The notes beneath the pieces were generated by a model. That model had not been told where the DNA came from. It did no database searches and saw nothing but the letters and a program-made list of their open reading frames with translations. 64,000 bases of DNA from Brevibacterium luteolum (GTDB lineage Bacteria > Actinomycetota > Actinomycetes > Actinomycetales > Brevibacteriaceae), in assembly GCF_013004595.1 (NCBI RefSeq), contig NZ_JABEMC010000001.1, positions 248,001 through 312,000 on the forward strand, in the 5' to 3' direction. The position numbers and the translations under genes are program-made. Positions within the stretch are counted from its first letter, which is position 1, and every line of letters starts with the position of its first letter. Positions 8,412 through 19,145 of this stretch are shown piece after piece.

Positions 8412-9053
8412 TCAGATCGTGACGGTGCCGTTCGGGGTCTCGAAGGTCACCGACATGAGACCGGGCGTGCCGTGCGGGGAGTCCCAGTCGATGCCGATCT
8501 CGGAGATCGGCTTCTTGTCCTGGGTGCCGAGCCAGTCGCGCAGCCGGTCGCGGTCGCCGGCGATCTTGAGCGAGGTGATCGACACCCCGCAGCCGGCGCC
8601 GCGGGCAGACGGATGCTCGTCCGCCGAGGAGACCCAGCGGATGAAGAACGGCAGCTGCGGATCGGCGATGAGGCCTTTGATGCCGATCTGCTTCCACAAA
8701 AGCTCGACACCGGTGTCGGGCGTGCGGTTGCCGTCCACGGCCTTGCGCTCGAGGCGCTCCTCGACCGGGTCGAGATCATCGACGGCGACACACCAGCCCA
8801 TCCAGCCGCCGCCGAGTTCGCTGCGGGCGCGCACCGCCTGACCGAACGGCGTCGACAGGGCTGCGGGATGTTCGAGGGCTTCGACGACCTCGACATAGTG
8901 CCCGTCGGCGAGCGGGAAGATGAGATTGCGGGTGCCGAAGCGCGGATGCACGCCGCCGTCGTAGGCCTCGATGCCCAGCTTTTCGGCGATTCTGGCCGCG
9001 GTCTTCTCGTAGCCGTCGGGTTCGCTTGCGAAGGAGACGTGGTCAAGATGCAT
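8412..9053 (-). CDS. VOC-superfamily protein (glyoxalase-like domain)
   Basis: 213 residues from the ATG that begins MHLDHVSFASEPDG. The N-terminal LDHVSF strand, HPRFGTRNLIFPLADGHYVEVVEAL with its metal-ligand-like histidine and glutamate positions, and a second repeat later match the glyoxalase-like (Glyoxalase_3 type) branch of the vicinal oxygen chelate superfamily. The reaction is not predictable. The gene converges with the CPBP gene (23 bases apart). An in-frame ATG eight codons upstream at 9077 gives a non-conserved N-terminus, so the start at 9053 is preferred. Directly upstream lies a DtxR/IdeR-like iron box (9088-9104), which could place the gene under iron control. Confidence 0.82.
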   Translation of the reverse strand: MHLDHVSFASEPDGYEKTAARIAEKLGIEAYDGGVHPRFGTRNLIFPLADGHYVEVVEALEHPAALSTPFGQAVRARSELGGGWMGWCVAVDDLDPVEERLERKAVDGNRTPDTGVELLWKQIGIKGLIADPQLPFFIRWVSSADEHPSARGAGCGVSITSLKIAGDRDRLRDWLGTQDKKPISEIGIDWDSPHGTPGLMSVTFETPNGTVTI

Positions 9054-9087
9054 ACGTGAAGAATCCCACACTGGCAATACCTGTGCT

Positions 9088-9104
9088 CCTTAGCCTTGCC
9101 TAAG
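9088..9104 (-). promoter_or_regulatory. candidate DtxR/IdeR-type iron box upstream of the VOC gene
   Basis: On the minus strand the bases read CTTAGGCAAGGCTAAGG. This matches the actinobacterial iron-box core TTAGGTTAGGCTAA at 12 of 14 positions and has CTTAG/CTAAG arms. It ends about 35 bases before the VOC start codon, a position suited to repression. The outer CCTAA half of the full 19-bp box is poorly kept, so this is a candidate only. Confidence 0.45.
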
Positions 9105-9140
9105 TCGTCTGCCGGCGGCGGTGCGCGTCGTCACGGCTCA

Positions 9141-9157
9141 CCGGGGCCGAGGCGGTG
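9141..9157 (-). repeat. intergenic variant of the dispersed 17-bp repeat
   Basis: The minus strand reads CACCGCCTCGGCCCCGG, sharing the 11-base core CACCGCCTCGG with copies elsewhere. It lies between the VOC gene and ppa, outside coding DNA. Confidence 0.4.
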
Positions 9158-9287
9158 AAGCCCCAGGTGGCACCGGCACCTCTGCTGACCGGCAGGGTGA
9201 GCAGACGTGTCCGGCGGCCTGTCCACCTCGTGGAACAGGCCGCCGGAATCAGGTGCGTCTCAGCGCCTCAGCGGGCTCAGCCGGGGG

Positions 9288-9776
9288 TCAGTGTCCTTCG
9301 GACTGGAAGCGCTTGATCGAGGCTTCGACCTCCGCCTCGGCTTCGGCACGGCCGACCCACGAGGAGCCCTTGACGTACTTGCCCGGCTCCAGGTCCTTGT
9401 AGTGGACGAAGAAGTGCTCGATCGCATCGAGGGTGAACTTATCGACGTCCTCGATGTCGGTGTAGGCATCCCAGCGCGGGTCGCCTGCGACCACACCGAG
9501 GACCTTGTCATCGCCGCCGGCCTCGTCTTCCATCTTGAACATGCCGATCGGGCGCACATCGACCTGGCAGCCGGGGAACACCGACTCGGTCAGCAGCACG
9601 AGCACGTCGAGCGGGTCGCCGTCCTCACCGAGGGTGTCCTCGAAGTAGCCGTAGTCGGCCGGGTACTCCATCGAGGTGTAGAGGTAGCGGTCGAGCTTGA
9701 CCCGGCCGGTCTCGTGGTCGACTTCGTACTTGTTGCGCGACCCCTTGGGGATCTCGACAGTTGCGAGCAGTTCCAT
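9288..9776 (-). CDS. ppa: inorganic pyrophosphatase (family I)
   Basis: 162 residues. It hydrolyses pyrophosphate to two phosphates in the cytoplasm, pulling biosynthetic reactions forward. Signatures are [40 protein letters not shown] (the aspartate metal-binding motif DGDPLDV), and [13 protein letters not shown]. The length fits bacterial family I enzymes. Ribosome site AAGGAG precedes ATG 9776. It is divergent from dacB, a common actinobacterial arrangement, and the two share a short promoter region in which opposing -10 boxes overlap at 9857-9863. Confidence 0.97.
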   Translation of the reverse strand: MELLATVEIPKGSRNKYEVDHETGRVKLDRYLYTSMEYPADYGYFEDTLGEDGDPLDVLVLLTESVFPGCQVDVRPIGMFKMEDEAGGDDKVLGVVAGDPRWDAYTDIEDVDKFTLDAIEHFFVHYKDLEPGKYVKGSSWVGRAEAEAEVEASIKRFQSEGH

Positions 9777-9851
9777 TGCGTCTCCTTGGTCAGCTCTGAG
9801 GTGACATCGGTCGGATGGGCGGTCGGCGGCGCTTCGGCAATCGCACCGAAC

Positions 9852-9867
9852 TCACTTAGCATAGTGA
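9852..9867. promoter_or_regulatory. overlapping divergent -10 boxes for ppa and dacB
   Basis: TAGCAT (9857-9862, plus) is a TANNNT -10 box five bases before the dacB ATG. TATGCT (9863-9858, minus) is one for ppa, leaving a leader of roughly 75 bases. The two share the bases TAGCATA and sit inside a TCACT-N6-AGTGA dyad. DNA symmetry at a -10 is known to allow divergent initiation; use here is inferred. Confidence 0.45.
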
Positions 9868-11379
9868 ATGCGCCGCCGGCACACAGCACCGCCCCACAGG
9901 CCGCGCTCCCTGACCGCAATGCGAAAGAACCCGACAGTGGCCCACACCCGATCCACCCGGCGCGCAGCCCGCAGCCGCCGCCGGCTCACTGCTGGCATCG
10001 CAGCTGGAGCTGCGCTGGCGCTGCTGGCCGGATACGGAGTCGCTGACGCTTACGACCGGGTGCCCGGCATTCTGACGGTGGCCGAACCGATCCACATCGA
10101 CCCTGTGCCCAAACCCGAGGCGAACGCCGGCCAGCAGCAGCTCGCCAGCCCGCTGGACACCTCGGCGCCGGTGCCGGCAGACCTGGCCAGCCGGCTCGAT
10201 GAGCTGTTCGACGACGAGCGGATGACCGGCCAGCTCAGCATCGACATCCGCGATGCGGCCACGAACGTCGTCCTCTACACCCGCGGGGAGGCCAGCGCGA
10301 AGACCCCGGCCTCGGTGACGAAGGTGCTCACCGGTGCGGCCGCGCTCTTAAGCCTCGGCGGCGAATCCCGGTTCACCACCACGGCAGCGCTGACCAGCAC
10401 AGACGGCGGTCCGGCCCAGCTGCACCTCATCGGCGGCGGCGACGTGCTGCTCGGACTCGGCGAGTCCGATCCCATGCAGGTGATGGGCCATGCCGGCCTG
10501 GCGACCCTGGCCGAGGAGACCGCCGAACAGCTCAGGGCGCGCGGCATCAGCTCCGTGCAGTTGTCAGCCGACGTCTCGCGCTACACCGGCCCGACCTACA
10601 ACGACGGCTGGGAGCCTGGCGACATCGGCCATGGCTTCATCACCCACATCAGCCCGCTCATGACCGAATCCGGCTGGACGAAGCTTGAGCGCGGGGCGCC
10701 CCGGCACGCCGATCCCGTGCAGGTGGCCGTCGACCAGTTCGCCGAGGCGCTCGCCGCCCACGGCATCGACGCCGAGGTGGGCGAACCGGCCGCGGCCGGC
10801 GACGGTGCCGAACAACTCGCCCAGGTCGAGTCCGCGCCGGTCTCAGCGGTCGTGCAGAACATGATGCTCGCCAGCGACAACGTCTCCGCCGAGGTGCTCG
10901 GCCGGGAGGTCGCGCTCGCCGCCGGCAAGCCCGGCTCCGGTGCCGAGTCGCCGCTGGCGGTCATCGAGACGCTGCGCAGCGCCGGACTCGACACCGGGTC
11001 GATCGCACTGGAGGACGTCTCCGGGCTCAACTACGGCAACCGGATCTCCGCCCACGACCTCACCACTCTCATCCGGGCCGCGGCCGCCTCCGACGGCGAC
11101 CTCTCCAGGCTCATCCCCGGCATGCCCGTCGGCGGGCTGTCGGGCACCCTGGCCGAACGCTACGAGGACCCGGAGACGACACCGGCCGCCGGGCGGGTCA
11201 ACGCCAAGACCGGCACACTGCGCACGGTCACGAGCCTGGCCGGCACCGTGCTCACCGCTGACGGCCGGCTGCTCGTCTTCTCCCTCATGGCCGACGACCT
11301 GCAGCCGGGCACGGCCGGACGCGGACGCGAGGTCTTCGACGAAGCCGTCACCCTGCTCGCAGAATGCGGCTGCTCATGA
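9868..11379 (+). CDS. dacB: D-alanyl-D-alanine carboxypeptidase/endopeptidase (PBP4 class, DacB)
   Basis: 503 residues. It trims or cleaves peptidoglycan peptides outside the membrane. An Arg-rich N-terminus followed by a hydrophobic segment (about residues 43-60, AGIAAGAALALLAGYG) acts as signal or anchor. The three penicillin-binding motifs are present: SVTK in TPASVTKVL, SDN in ASDNVSAEVLG, and KTG in NAKTGTLRTV. The length matches actinobacterial PBP4 enzymes of peptidase family S13. ATG 9868 lies five bases after a TAGCAT -10 box, pointing to a leaderless start; ATG 9919 is the alternative. The stop overlaps the next start as ATGA. Confidence 0.93.
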   Translation: MRRRHTAPPHRPRSLTAMRKNPTVAHTRSTRRAARSRRRLTAGIAAGAALALLAGYGVADAYDRVPGILTVAEPIHIDPVPKPEANAGQQQLASPLDTSAPVPADLASRLDELFDDERMTGQLSIDIRDAATNVVLYTRGEASAKTPASVTKVLTGAAALLSLGGESRFTTTAALTSTDGGPAQLHLIGGGDVLLGLGESDPMQVMGHAGLATLAEETAEQLRARGISSVQLSADVSRYTGPTYNDGWEPGDIGHGFITHISPLMTESGWTKLERGAPRHADPVQVAVDQFAEALAAHGIDAEVGEPAAAGDGAEQLAQVESAPVSAVVQNMMLASDNVSAEVLGREVALAAGKPGSGAESPLAVIETLRSAGLDTGSIALEDVSGLNYGNRISAHDLTTLIRAAAASDGDLSRLIPGMPVGGLSGTLAERYEDPETTPAAGRVNAKTGTLRTVTSLAGTVLTADGRLLVFSLMADDLQPGTAGRGREVFDEAVTLLAECGCS

Positions 11380-12515
11380 CCACACCTCGCCCTCACGACC
11401 CGGCAGCTTCCGGCTGGGTGTCCGTCGACGCCGTCCGCCAGACTGCAGCCGAACTCCTCGGCGCCGGCCGGCTGCCCGAACCGGACGATGCGGCAGCGCT
11501 GGTCGAGGAGCTGCGCGAGGACGCTGAGACCGCTATCGACCTCGTGCTCACCGTCATGCGGATGGACACCGAGACCGACACCCGGATCCGGCGCCGGCTG
11601 GCCGAAGGCCGCACGCTCATCGTCGACCGGCTCAGCTGGGTCGAGGCCAACGCCCAGTCCTTCGGCCGCGTGCTTGCCGACGCCGCAGCAGCCACCGGGA
11701 CGCCGGACCCCAGCCGCGCCCAACGGTGGGCGAGCTCGGTGGAGATGGGCGCAGCTCTGGCGATCGTCGGTTCGCGGGTGCTCGGCCAGTTCGACCCCTT
11801 CACCGCTGACGGCCGGCTGCTGCTCGCAGCCCCGAACATCCTCACCGTCGAACGCGAACTCGGCGTCCCCGCCCGCGACTTCCGGCTGTGGGTCGCCGTG
11901 CACGAACGCACCCACCACGTCCAGTTCGCCGCCGCCCCCTGGCTGCAGGCACACCTGCAGGAGCGGATGCAGGCCTTCCTCGCCCCCGTCATCACCGGCA
12001 GTCTGCCCGGCCGATCCCGTCAGCCCGGCGGCATCGAGAACCCCGGGCTCGTCGAGACCCTCGCCGCGCTCGCCCGCGCGCTCAGAGACGACACGAGTAT
12101 CATCGACACGCTCATCGGGCCCCGGCATGCCGAGCTGCTCGATGAGGTCACCGCGCTCATGAGCCTGCTTGAAGGCCACGCCGATGTCGTCATGGACGCC
12201 GTCGGCCCCGGCGTCATCCCGAGCGTGCGCCGCATCCGCGCAGCCTTCGACACCCACCGGCATTCGGCGACCGGCATCAAGGCGATCGTCAACCGGGTCC
12301 TCGGCATCGACGAGAAGCTCGCCCAGTACACCCGCGGCGCCGCGTTCGTCCGTGCTGTCGTGCGCAAGCACGGGCATGCCGGGCTCAACCGCGTGTGGGA
12401 ATCCCCGGAGAACCTGCCGAGCCTGCACGAGATCGAACACCCCGCCGACTGGGTCGCCCGCGTCCTCGACGCCCCGGAGCAACCAGGCCCGCTGAGCCCG
12501 CCGGAGCAGATGTGA
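11376..12515 (+). CDS. zinc-dependent metalloprotease family protein (DUF2342, F420-biosynthesis-associated family)
   Basis: 379 residues from ATG 11376, overlapping the dacB stop by four bases. The motif HERTHHVQF gives an HExxH zinc site near residue 175, with further acidic residues downstream (LLEGHADVVMDAVG). It belongs to the actinobacterial family annotated as zinc-dependent metalloprotease or coenzyme F420 biosynthesis-associated protein. The F420 name comes from phylogenetic co-occurrence and is not a demonstrated activity. In this family the gene typically sits between dacB and tilS, exactly as here. No signal peptide is visible. The stop overlaps the tilS GTG. Confidence 0.85.
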   Translation: MTTPRPHDPAASGWVSVDAVRQTAAELLGAGRLPEPDDAAALVEELREDAETAIDLVLTVMRMDTETDTRIRRRLAEGRTLIVDRLSWVEANAQSFGRVLADAAAATGTPDPSRAQRWASSVEMGAALAIVGSRVLGQFDPFTADGRLLLAAPNILTVERELGVPARDFRLWVAVHERTHHVQFAAAPWLQAHLQERMQAFLAPVITGSLPGRSRQPGGIENPGLVETLAALARALRDDTSIIDTLIGPRHAELLDEVTALMSLLEGHADVVMDAVGPGVIPSVRRIRAAFDTHRHSATGIKAIVNRVLGIDEKLAQYTRGAAFVRAVVRKHGHAGLNRVWESPENLPSLHEIEHPADWVARVLDAPEQPGPLSPPEQM

Positions 12516-13627
12516 CCGGCAGGCGCCCGCGGCTCGATGCGGCCACGGCCGCGATCCGGAATGCGCTGCGCAGCTTCCTCGACACCGCCGTCGCCCGCCT
12601 GCCCGCCTCTGATTCCACGGCTGAGCCTGCCGCCGGCGATCCGGTCCGGCTCATCATCGCCGTCTCCGGGGGAGCCGACTCCCTGGCCCTGGCCGATGCC
12701 GCCGCCTTCCTCACCACCCGCCCCGCAGGCCTGACAGCAGCCGGCCGGCCCATCGAGATGACAGCAGCGACCGTCGACCACGGCCTGCAGCCAGCCACCG
12801 CCGAGGTGTGCGCGACCGTGCGCGATCACCTCACCGACCGCGGCCTGCCGACCACCGTCCTCACCCACCCGGTCACCACCGGACCGGAGGGCCTCGAAGC
12901 CGCCGCCCGCACCACCCGCTACACAGCACTCGACGAGCACCGCCGCCAGCTCGGCGCTGCCGCCGTGCTCACCGCCCACACCCGTGACGACCAAGCCGAA
13001 ACCGTGCTCCTCGGCATGGCCCGCGGGTCCGGCGCCCGCTCACTGGCCGGGATGCGGGCTGTCAGCACCGTCGCCGGGTGCCCGGTGTGGCGGCCGCTGC
13101 TGGACATCACCCGTCAGCAGACCACCGCCTCGGCTGCGGCACGGCACCTGCCCGTCTGGCACGACCCGATGAACGACGACCCCGCCTACGCCCGGGTGCG
13201 GGCCCGCCAGCAGGCATTGCCGGCACTCGAAGCCGCGCTCGGCCCCGGCATCGCCGACGCACTCGCCCGCACCGCCGGGCAGCTCGCCGCCGACACCGAC
13301 GCACTCGATCACTGGGCCGCAGGCGCCAGCGCCACCCACACCTCGGGCACGGAAACCCACGCGAGCCTGGCCGCGCTGCCGGCAGCGATCCGCACCCGCG
13401 TGCTGCGCGCCTGGCTGCACACGGGCACTGGCCGGGCTCAGGAGGTCACCGCGGCCCACATCTTCGCCGTCGACGATCTGGCCACCGGCCGCAGGCTCGG
13501 CAAGGTCTCCGTGCCAGCCGCCGCCGAGGTGGTGCGAACCAGGCGCGGACAGGGTCCGGCAGGCCTGCGGTTCCAGCCGGCCGACCGCCGTGAGAACGAT
13601 GCGCCACCGGCTGCCGATAGGCGCTAG
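12512..13627 (+). CDS. tilS: tRNA(Ile)-lysidine synthetase
   Basis: 371 residues. It converts cytidine 34 of the AUA-reading tRNA-Ile to lysidine using ATP and lysine. The ATP-pyrophosphatase motif SGGADS lies at about residues 52-57 in LIIAVSGGADSLALAD; GLEAAARTTRYTAL and TAHTRDDQAETVLLGMARGSG are further TilS signatures. The GTG at 12512 overlaps the preceding stop by four bases; an in-frame upstream ATG (12395) would bury 39 residues in the metalloprotease gene. The protein is shorter at the C-terminus than the E. coli enzyme, as usual for actinobacteria. A variant of the dispersed repeat lies within it (13341-13352). Confidence 0.95.
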   Translation: MTGRRPRLDAATAAIRNALRSFLDTAVARLPASDSTAEPAAGDPVRLIIAVSGGADSLALADAAAFLTTRPAGLTAAGRPIEMTAATVDHGLQPATAEVCATVRDHLTDRGLPTTVLTHPVTTGPEGLEAAARTTRYTALDEHRRQLGAAAVLTAHTRDDQAETVLLGMARGSGARSLAGMRAVSTVAGCPVWRPLLDITRQQTTASAAARHLPVWHDPMNDDPAYARVRARQQALPALEAALGPGIADALARTAGQLAADTDALDHWAAGASATHTSGTETHASLAALPAAIRTRVLRAWLHTGTGRAQEVTAAHIFAVDDLATGRRLGKVSVPAAAEVVRTRRGQGPAGLRFQPADRRENDAPPAADRR

Positions 13628-13698
13628 TGTTGGTCACGAACGGCAACAGGCATCAGCGCAGGGCGAGGAGTCGCCGGCGGACAAGGAGCTGACCCACT

Positions 13699-14250
13699 GT
13701 GGATGAAAAGGACCTCGGCACCGACATCGAGCGGATTCTCGTCACCGAAGCACAGATCAAGCACCGGCTCGTCGAGCTGGCAGCCGACATCGACCGCGAC
13801 TACGAAGGCAAGGACGTCCTGCTCGTCGGCGTGCTCAAGGGCGCGGTCATGGTGATGGCCGACCTCGCACGCGCGCTGCACTCGCCGCTGCGGATGGACT
13901 GGATGGCAGTCTCCTCCTACGGCTCGGGCACCAAGTCCTCCGGTGTCGTGCGGATCCTCAAGGACCTCGACACGGATCTGAAGGACCAGCATGTGCTCAT
14001 CGTCGAGGACATCATCGACTCCGGCCTGACCCTGTCCTGGCTGCTGGCGAACCTGCGCTCGCGCGGGGCCGCCTCCGTCGAGATCTGCACGATGCTGCGC
14101 AAGCCCGAGGCCCTCAAGGTCGACATCGACGTCCGCTATGTCGGCTTCGATGTGCCCAACGAGTTCGTCATCGGCTACGGCCTCGACTACGCCGAGAAGT
14201 ACCGCAACGTGCCCTTCGTCGCCACCCTGGCGCCGCACGTCTACGCCTGA
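13699..14250 (+). CDS. hpt: hypoxanthine(-guanine) phosphoribosyltransferase
   Basis: 183 residues. It salvages hypoxanthine and guanine with PRPP to give IMP and GMP. The PRPP-binding motif VLIVEDIIDSGLTLS is at about residues 98-112, with LLVGVLKGAVMVMADLAR and a SSYGSGTKSSG loop earlier. The start is GTG 13699, preceded by an AAGGAG ribosome site. A TAGTGT -10-like box (13625-13630) overlaps the tilS stop codon, so hpt can be expressed separately from tilS with a leader of about 60 bases. tilS-hpt-ftsH is a widely conserved order. Confidence 0.96.
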   Translation: MDEKDLGTDIERILVTEAQIKHRLVELAADIDRDYEGKDVLLVGVLKGAVMVMADLARALHSPLRMDWMAVSSYGSGTKSSGVVRILKDLDTDLKDQHVLIVEDIIDSGLTLSWLLANLRSRGAASVEICTMLRKPEALKVDIDVRYVGFDVPNEFVIGYGLDYAEKYRNVPFVATLAPHVYA

Positions 14251-14414
14251 GCCGAGGCGGTCGCCGGCCTGCATGGGCAGGTGCGGGTGTGATTCAGCGG
14301 CTTTCCGGAATATCCCACTAGGCTGAGCTCTTGTATCCTCAGGGGGTCACGCCTCAGCGGGCCTTGCACCCGGCGCACCTGAGCCCTGAGCACACATGAG
14401 TCCTGGAAGGATCA

Positions 14415-16622
<2,208 letters not shown>

Positions 16623-16623
16623 G

Positions 16624-17187
16624 ATGGTCGACCAGCCGCGCATCGAGGCGGCGGTCAGGGAGATCCTCCTCGCAGTCGGGGAGGACCCTGACCGCGACGG
16701 CCTGCGTGACACCCCCGCCCGGGTGGCGCGCTCCTATGAAGAGGTCTTCTCCGGCCTGCACAAGGACGCCGCCGATGTCCTCAGGGTCGTCTTCGACGTC
16801 GGTTACGACGAGATGGTGCTCGTGCGTGACATCGAGATGTACTCGACCTGCGAGCACCACCTCGTGCCCTTCCACGGCTCGGCCCACATCGGCTACATCC
16901 CAGGACCCGAGGGCAAGGTGACCGGGCTGTCGAAGCTCGCCCGCCTCGTCGAGATCTACGCCCGCCGCCCGCAGATCCAGGAACGGCTCACCAGTCAGAT
17001 CGCCGACGCGATCGTCGAGCACCTCGAACCGAGAGGTGCGATCGTCGTCATCGAAGCCGAGCACCTGTGCATGTCGATGCGCGGGGTGCAGAAGCCTGGG
17101 GCGACGACGATCTCCTCAGCCGTGCGCGGCCAGCTGCGCGACGCCGCCTCCAGGGCAGAGGCGATGAGCCTCATCCTCGGCCGCTGA
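16624..17187 (+). CDS. folE: GTP cyclohydrolase I
   Basis: 187 residues. It converts GTP to 7,8-dihydroneopterin triphosphate, the first step of tetrahydrofolate synthesis. Signatures are [20 protein letters not shown], the zinc-site segment [14 protein letters not shown] with cysteine and histidines, [23 protein letters not shown], and [16 protein letters not shown] with the second zinc-ligand cysteine. The start at ATG 16624, one base after the ftsH stop, matches family length; earlier in-frame starts fall in the ftsH tail. It is the first of a folate operon continuing into folP and folBK. Confidence 0.97.
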   Translation: MVDQPRIEAAVREILLAVGEDPDRDGLRDTPARVARSYEEVFSGLHKDAADVLRVVFDVGYDEMVLVRDIEMYSTCEHHLVPFHGSAHIGYIPGPEGKVTGLSKLARLVEIYARRPQIQERLTSQIADAIVEHLEPRGAIVVIEAEHLCMSMRGVQKPGATTISSAVRGQLRDAASRAEAMSLILGR

Positions 17188-17213
17188 GCCCACCTCAAGC
17201 GAAGGAGCAGCTG

Positions 17214-18110
17214 ATGCGCACCCAGATCATGGGCGTCCTCAACGTCACCCCCGACTCGTTCTCCGACGGGGGCCGGTGGTTCGACTTCAGTGCGGCCGTC
17301 GACCACGGCCTCCAGCTGCTGGCCAACGGTGCCGACATCATCGACATCGGCGGCGAATCGACCAGACCCGGCAGCACCCGGGTGTCGGCCGAGGAGGAAG
17401 CCCGCCGCGTCATCCCCGTCATCAGGAAGCTCGCCGCCCAGGGCGCGGTCATCAGCATCGACACGATGCGCGCCGACATCGCCCGCCAGGCCATCGACGC
17501 CGGTGCGGCGATCATCAACGATGTCTCCGCCGGCCAAGCCGAAGCCGCGATGCTCAAAGCCGCAGGCGAAGCCGGCGTGCCGATCATCCTCATGCACTGG
17601 CGCGGACTGCTCTCCGACGCGACCGCCCGCTACCACTACGACGACGTCGTCGCCGAAGTCCAGGCCGAACTCACCGAGCGCATCGAGGCCGCCCGCACCG
17701 CCGGAGTCGCCGATGAGGACATCATCATCGACCCCGGCATCGGGTTCTCGAAGAACGCCGAGCACAACTGGCAGCTGCTCGCCCAGATCGAACGCTTCAC
17801 CGAACTCGGCCCCCGCCTGCTCGTGGCTGCCAGCCGCAAACGGTTTATCTCCACCCTGCTCGGGGCCGAGAAGTCCGATGACATCCCGCTTGCCGACCGC
17901 GATGCCGCGACCGCCGCGATCACCGCGATCTCCGCCCAGGCAGGTGCGTGGGCGGTGCGCGTGCACGAACCGCGCGCCTCACTCATCGCCGCACAGGTCG
18001 CCGAGGCGATCAGCGCCCACCGGCCCCACACGCGCCCGCTGCCACTCGACCTGCCGGAGAACCCGGCCACCGCCTCGGGCACGGAAATCCGGCCCCCCTG
18101 GCCGACCTGA
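17214..18110 (+). CDS. folP: dihydropteroate synthase
   Basis: 298 residues. It condenses the pterin pyrophosphate with p-aminobenzoate to give dihydropteroate and is the sulfonamide target. Signatures are MGVLNVTPDSFSDGGRW, DIIDIGGESTRPGSTRV, AAIINDVSAG, DPGIGFSKNAEHNWQLL and ASRKRFI. ATG 17214 follows a GAAGGAG ribosome site; upstream in-frame codons belong to folE. The last 20 residues extend past the barrel and include ATASGTEIRP, encoded by an exact copy of the dispersed 17-bp repeat just before the stop. Confidence 0.97.
   Translation: MRTQIMGVLNVTPDSFSDGGRWFDFSAAVDHGLQLLANGADIIDIGGESTRPGSTRVSAEEEARRVIPVIRKLAAQGAVISIDTMRADIARQAIDAGAAIINDVSAGQAEAAMLKAAGEAGVPIILMHWRGLLSDATARYHYDDVVAEVQAELTERIEAARTAGVADEDIIIDPGIGFSKNAEHNWQLLAQIERFTELGPRLLVAASRKRFISTLLGAEKSDDIPLADRDAATAAITAISAQAGAWAVRVHEPRASLIAAQVAEAISAHRPHTRPLPLDLPENPATASGTEIRPPWPT
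18068..18084 (+). repeat. dispersed 17-bp repeat, copy in the folP tail
   Basis: CACCGCCTCGGGCACGG, identical to 5632-5648 and 19052-19068. It encodes TASGTE in the poorly conserved C-terminal extension of FolP, 26 bases before the stop codon. Confidence 0.65.
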
Positions 18111-18176
18111 GCCCAGAGCGCGAAACCGCCGGGCGCAGTACGGTAGAGACCAACGACGACACGACAGGGAGACACA

Positions 18177-19145
18177 GTGGCCGACCGCACGCGCGCAGGC
18201 GACGCCATCACGCTGACCGGGCTGAAGGTCTACGGCTACCACGGCGTGTTCGACTTCGAGCGCCGCGAAGGCCAGGACTTCATCGTCGACGTCACCCTGC
18301 ACACCGACACCCGCGCGGCAGCCGCCTCCGATGCGCTCGTTGACACCGCCGACTACGGCACCCTGGCCGAGGACATCGCCGCGATCATCGCAGGTGAGCC
18401 GCTCAACCTCATCGAAACGCTCGCCGAGCGCATCGCCGATCACTGCCTCACCGTCGCGGATTCCGCGACCGTCACCGTGCACAAGCCCGCCGCGCCCGTG
18501 CCGGTCGCCTTCGACGACGTCAGCGTCACCATCACCCGCCCCGCACCCGAGACGCCGGCCGGCTCCCTGCCCGCGCCCGAGGCGGGGGACACCCGCGCCG
18601 AGAGCACCGGCCTGCAGGCGGTGCTCGGGCTCGGTGCCAACCTCGGCCAGCCGCTCGAGGCGCTGCGCGCAACCGTGACCGCCCTCGACACCCATCCCGA
18701 CATCAGCGTCGAGGCGTGCTCGACGGCGTTTGCGACGAAACCGGTCGGTGGAATCGACCAGCCCGACTTCACCAATGCCGTGGCGATCGTGACGACCGAA
18801 CTGTCACCGCTGCAGCTGCTCGGTGTGTGCCAGGGCATTGAACTCGCCCACGGCCGGACCCGTGAGACCCGCTGGGGCCCGCGCACCCTCGACATCGACC
18901 TCATCCGCTGCACCCGCACCGGCAGCCTCGACGACGCGGCCGCCGAGATCACCTGCGAGACCGGCCAGCTCGTCCTGCCTCACCCGCGGGCCGCCGAACG
19001 CGCCTTCGTGCTTGCCCCCTGGGCCCAGCTGCGCCCTGATGCCACGGTGGCCACCGCCTCGGGCACGGTGCCGCTCAGCACCGCCCTCACCCGCGCTGAC
19101 GACGGCGGCGGGCTGCGCGATACCGGTGAGGCGATCGGGTTATGA
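18177..19145 (+). CDS. folBK: fused dihydroneopterin aldolase and HPPK
   Basis: 322 residues joining two folate enzymes. Residues 1 to about 120 are FolB (LTGLKVYGYHGVFDFERREGQDFIVDV, DTADYGTLAEDI, LIETLAERIAD), which makes 6-hydroxymethyl-dihydropterin. Residues about 145-305 are FolK (VLGLGANLGQPLEALR, TKPVGGIDQPDFTNAV, RWGPRTLDIDLIRC, LPHPRAAERAFVLAPW), which pyrophosphorylates it. A Pro/Ala-rich linker joins them. Both activities sit just downstream of folP, so channelling to FolP is plausible. The start is GTG 18177 with a purine-rich GACAGGGAG ribosome site; a TACGGT -10-like box is at 18139-18144. The stop overlaps the next ATG. Confidence 0.95.
   Translation: MADRTRAGDAITLTGLKVYGYHGVFDFERREGQDFIVDVTLHTDTRAAAASDALVDTADYGTLAEDIAAIIAGEPLNLIETLAERIADHCLTVADSATVTVHKPAAPVPVAFDDVSVTITRPAPETPAGSLPAPEAGDTRAESTGLQAVLGLGANLGQPLEALRATVTALDTHPDISVEACSTAFATKPVGGIDQPDFTNAVAIVTTELSPLQLLGVCQGIELAHGRTRETRWGPRTLDIDLIRCTRTGSLDDAAAEITCETGQLVLPHPRAAERAFVLAPWAQLRPDATVATASGTVPLSTALTRADDGGGLRDTGEAIGL
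19052..19068 (+). repeat. dispersed 17-bp repeat, copy in folBK
   Basis: CACCGCCTCGGGCACGG, the third exact copy in the window. It encodes TASGTV in the C-terminal part of the HPPK domain, after the conserved catalytic region. Confidence 0.65.
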
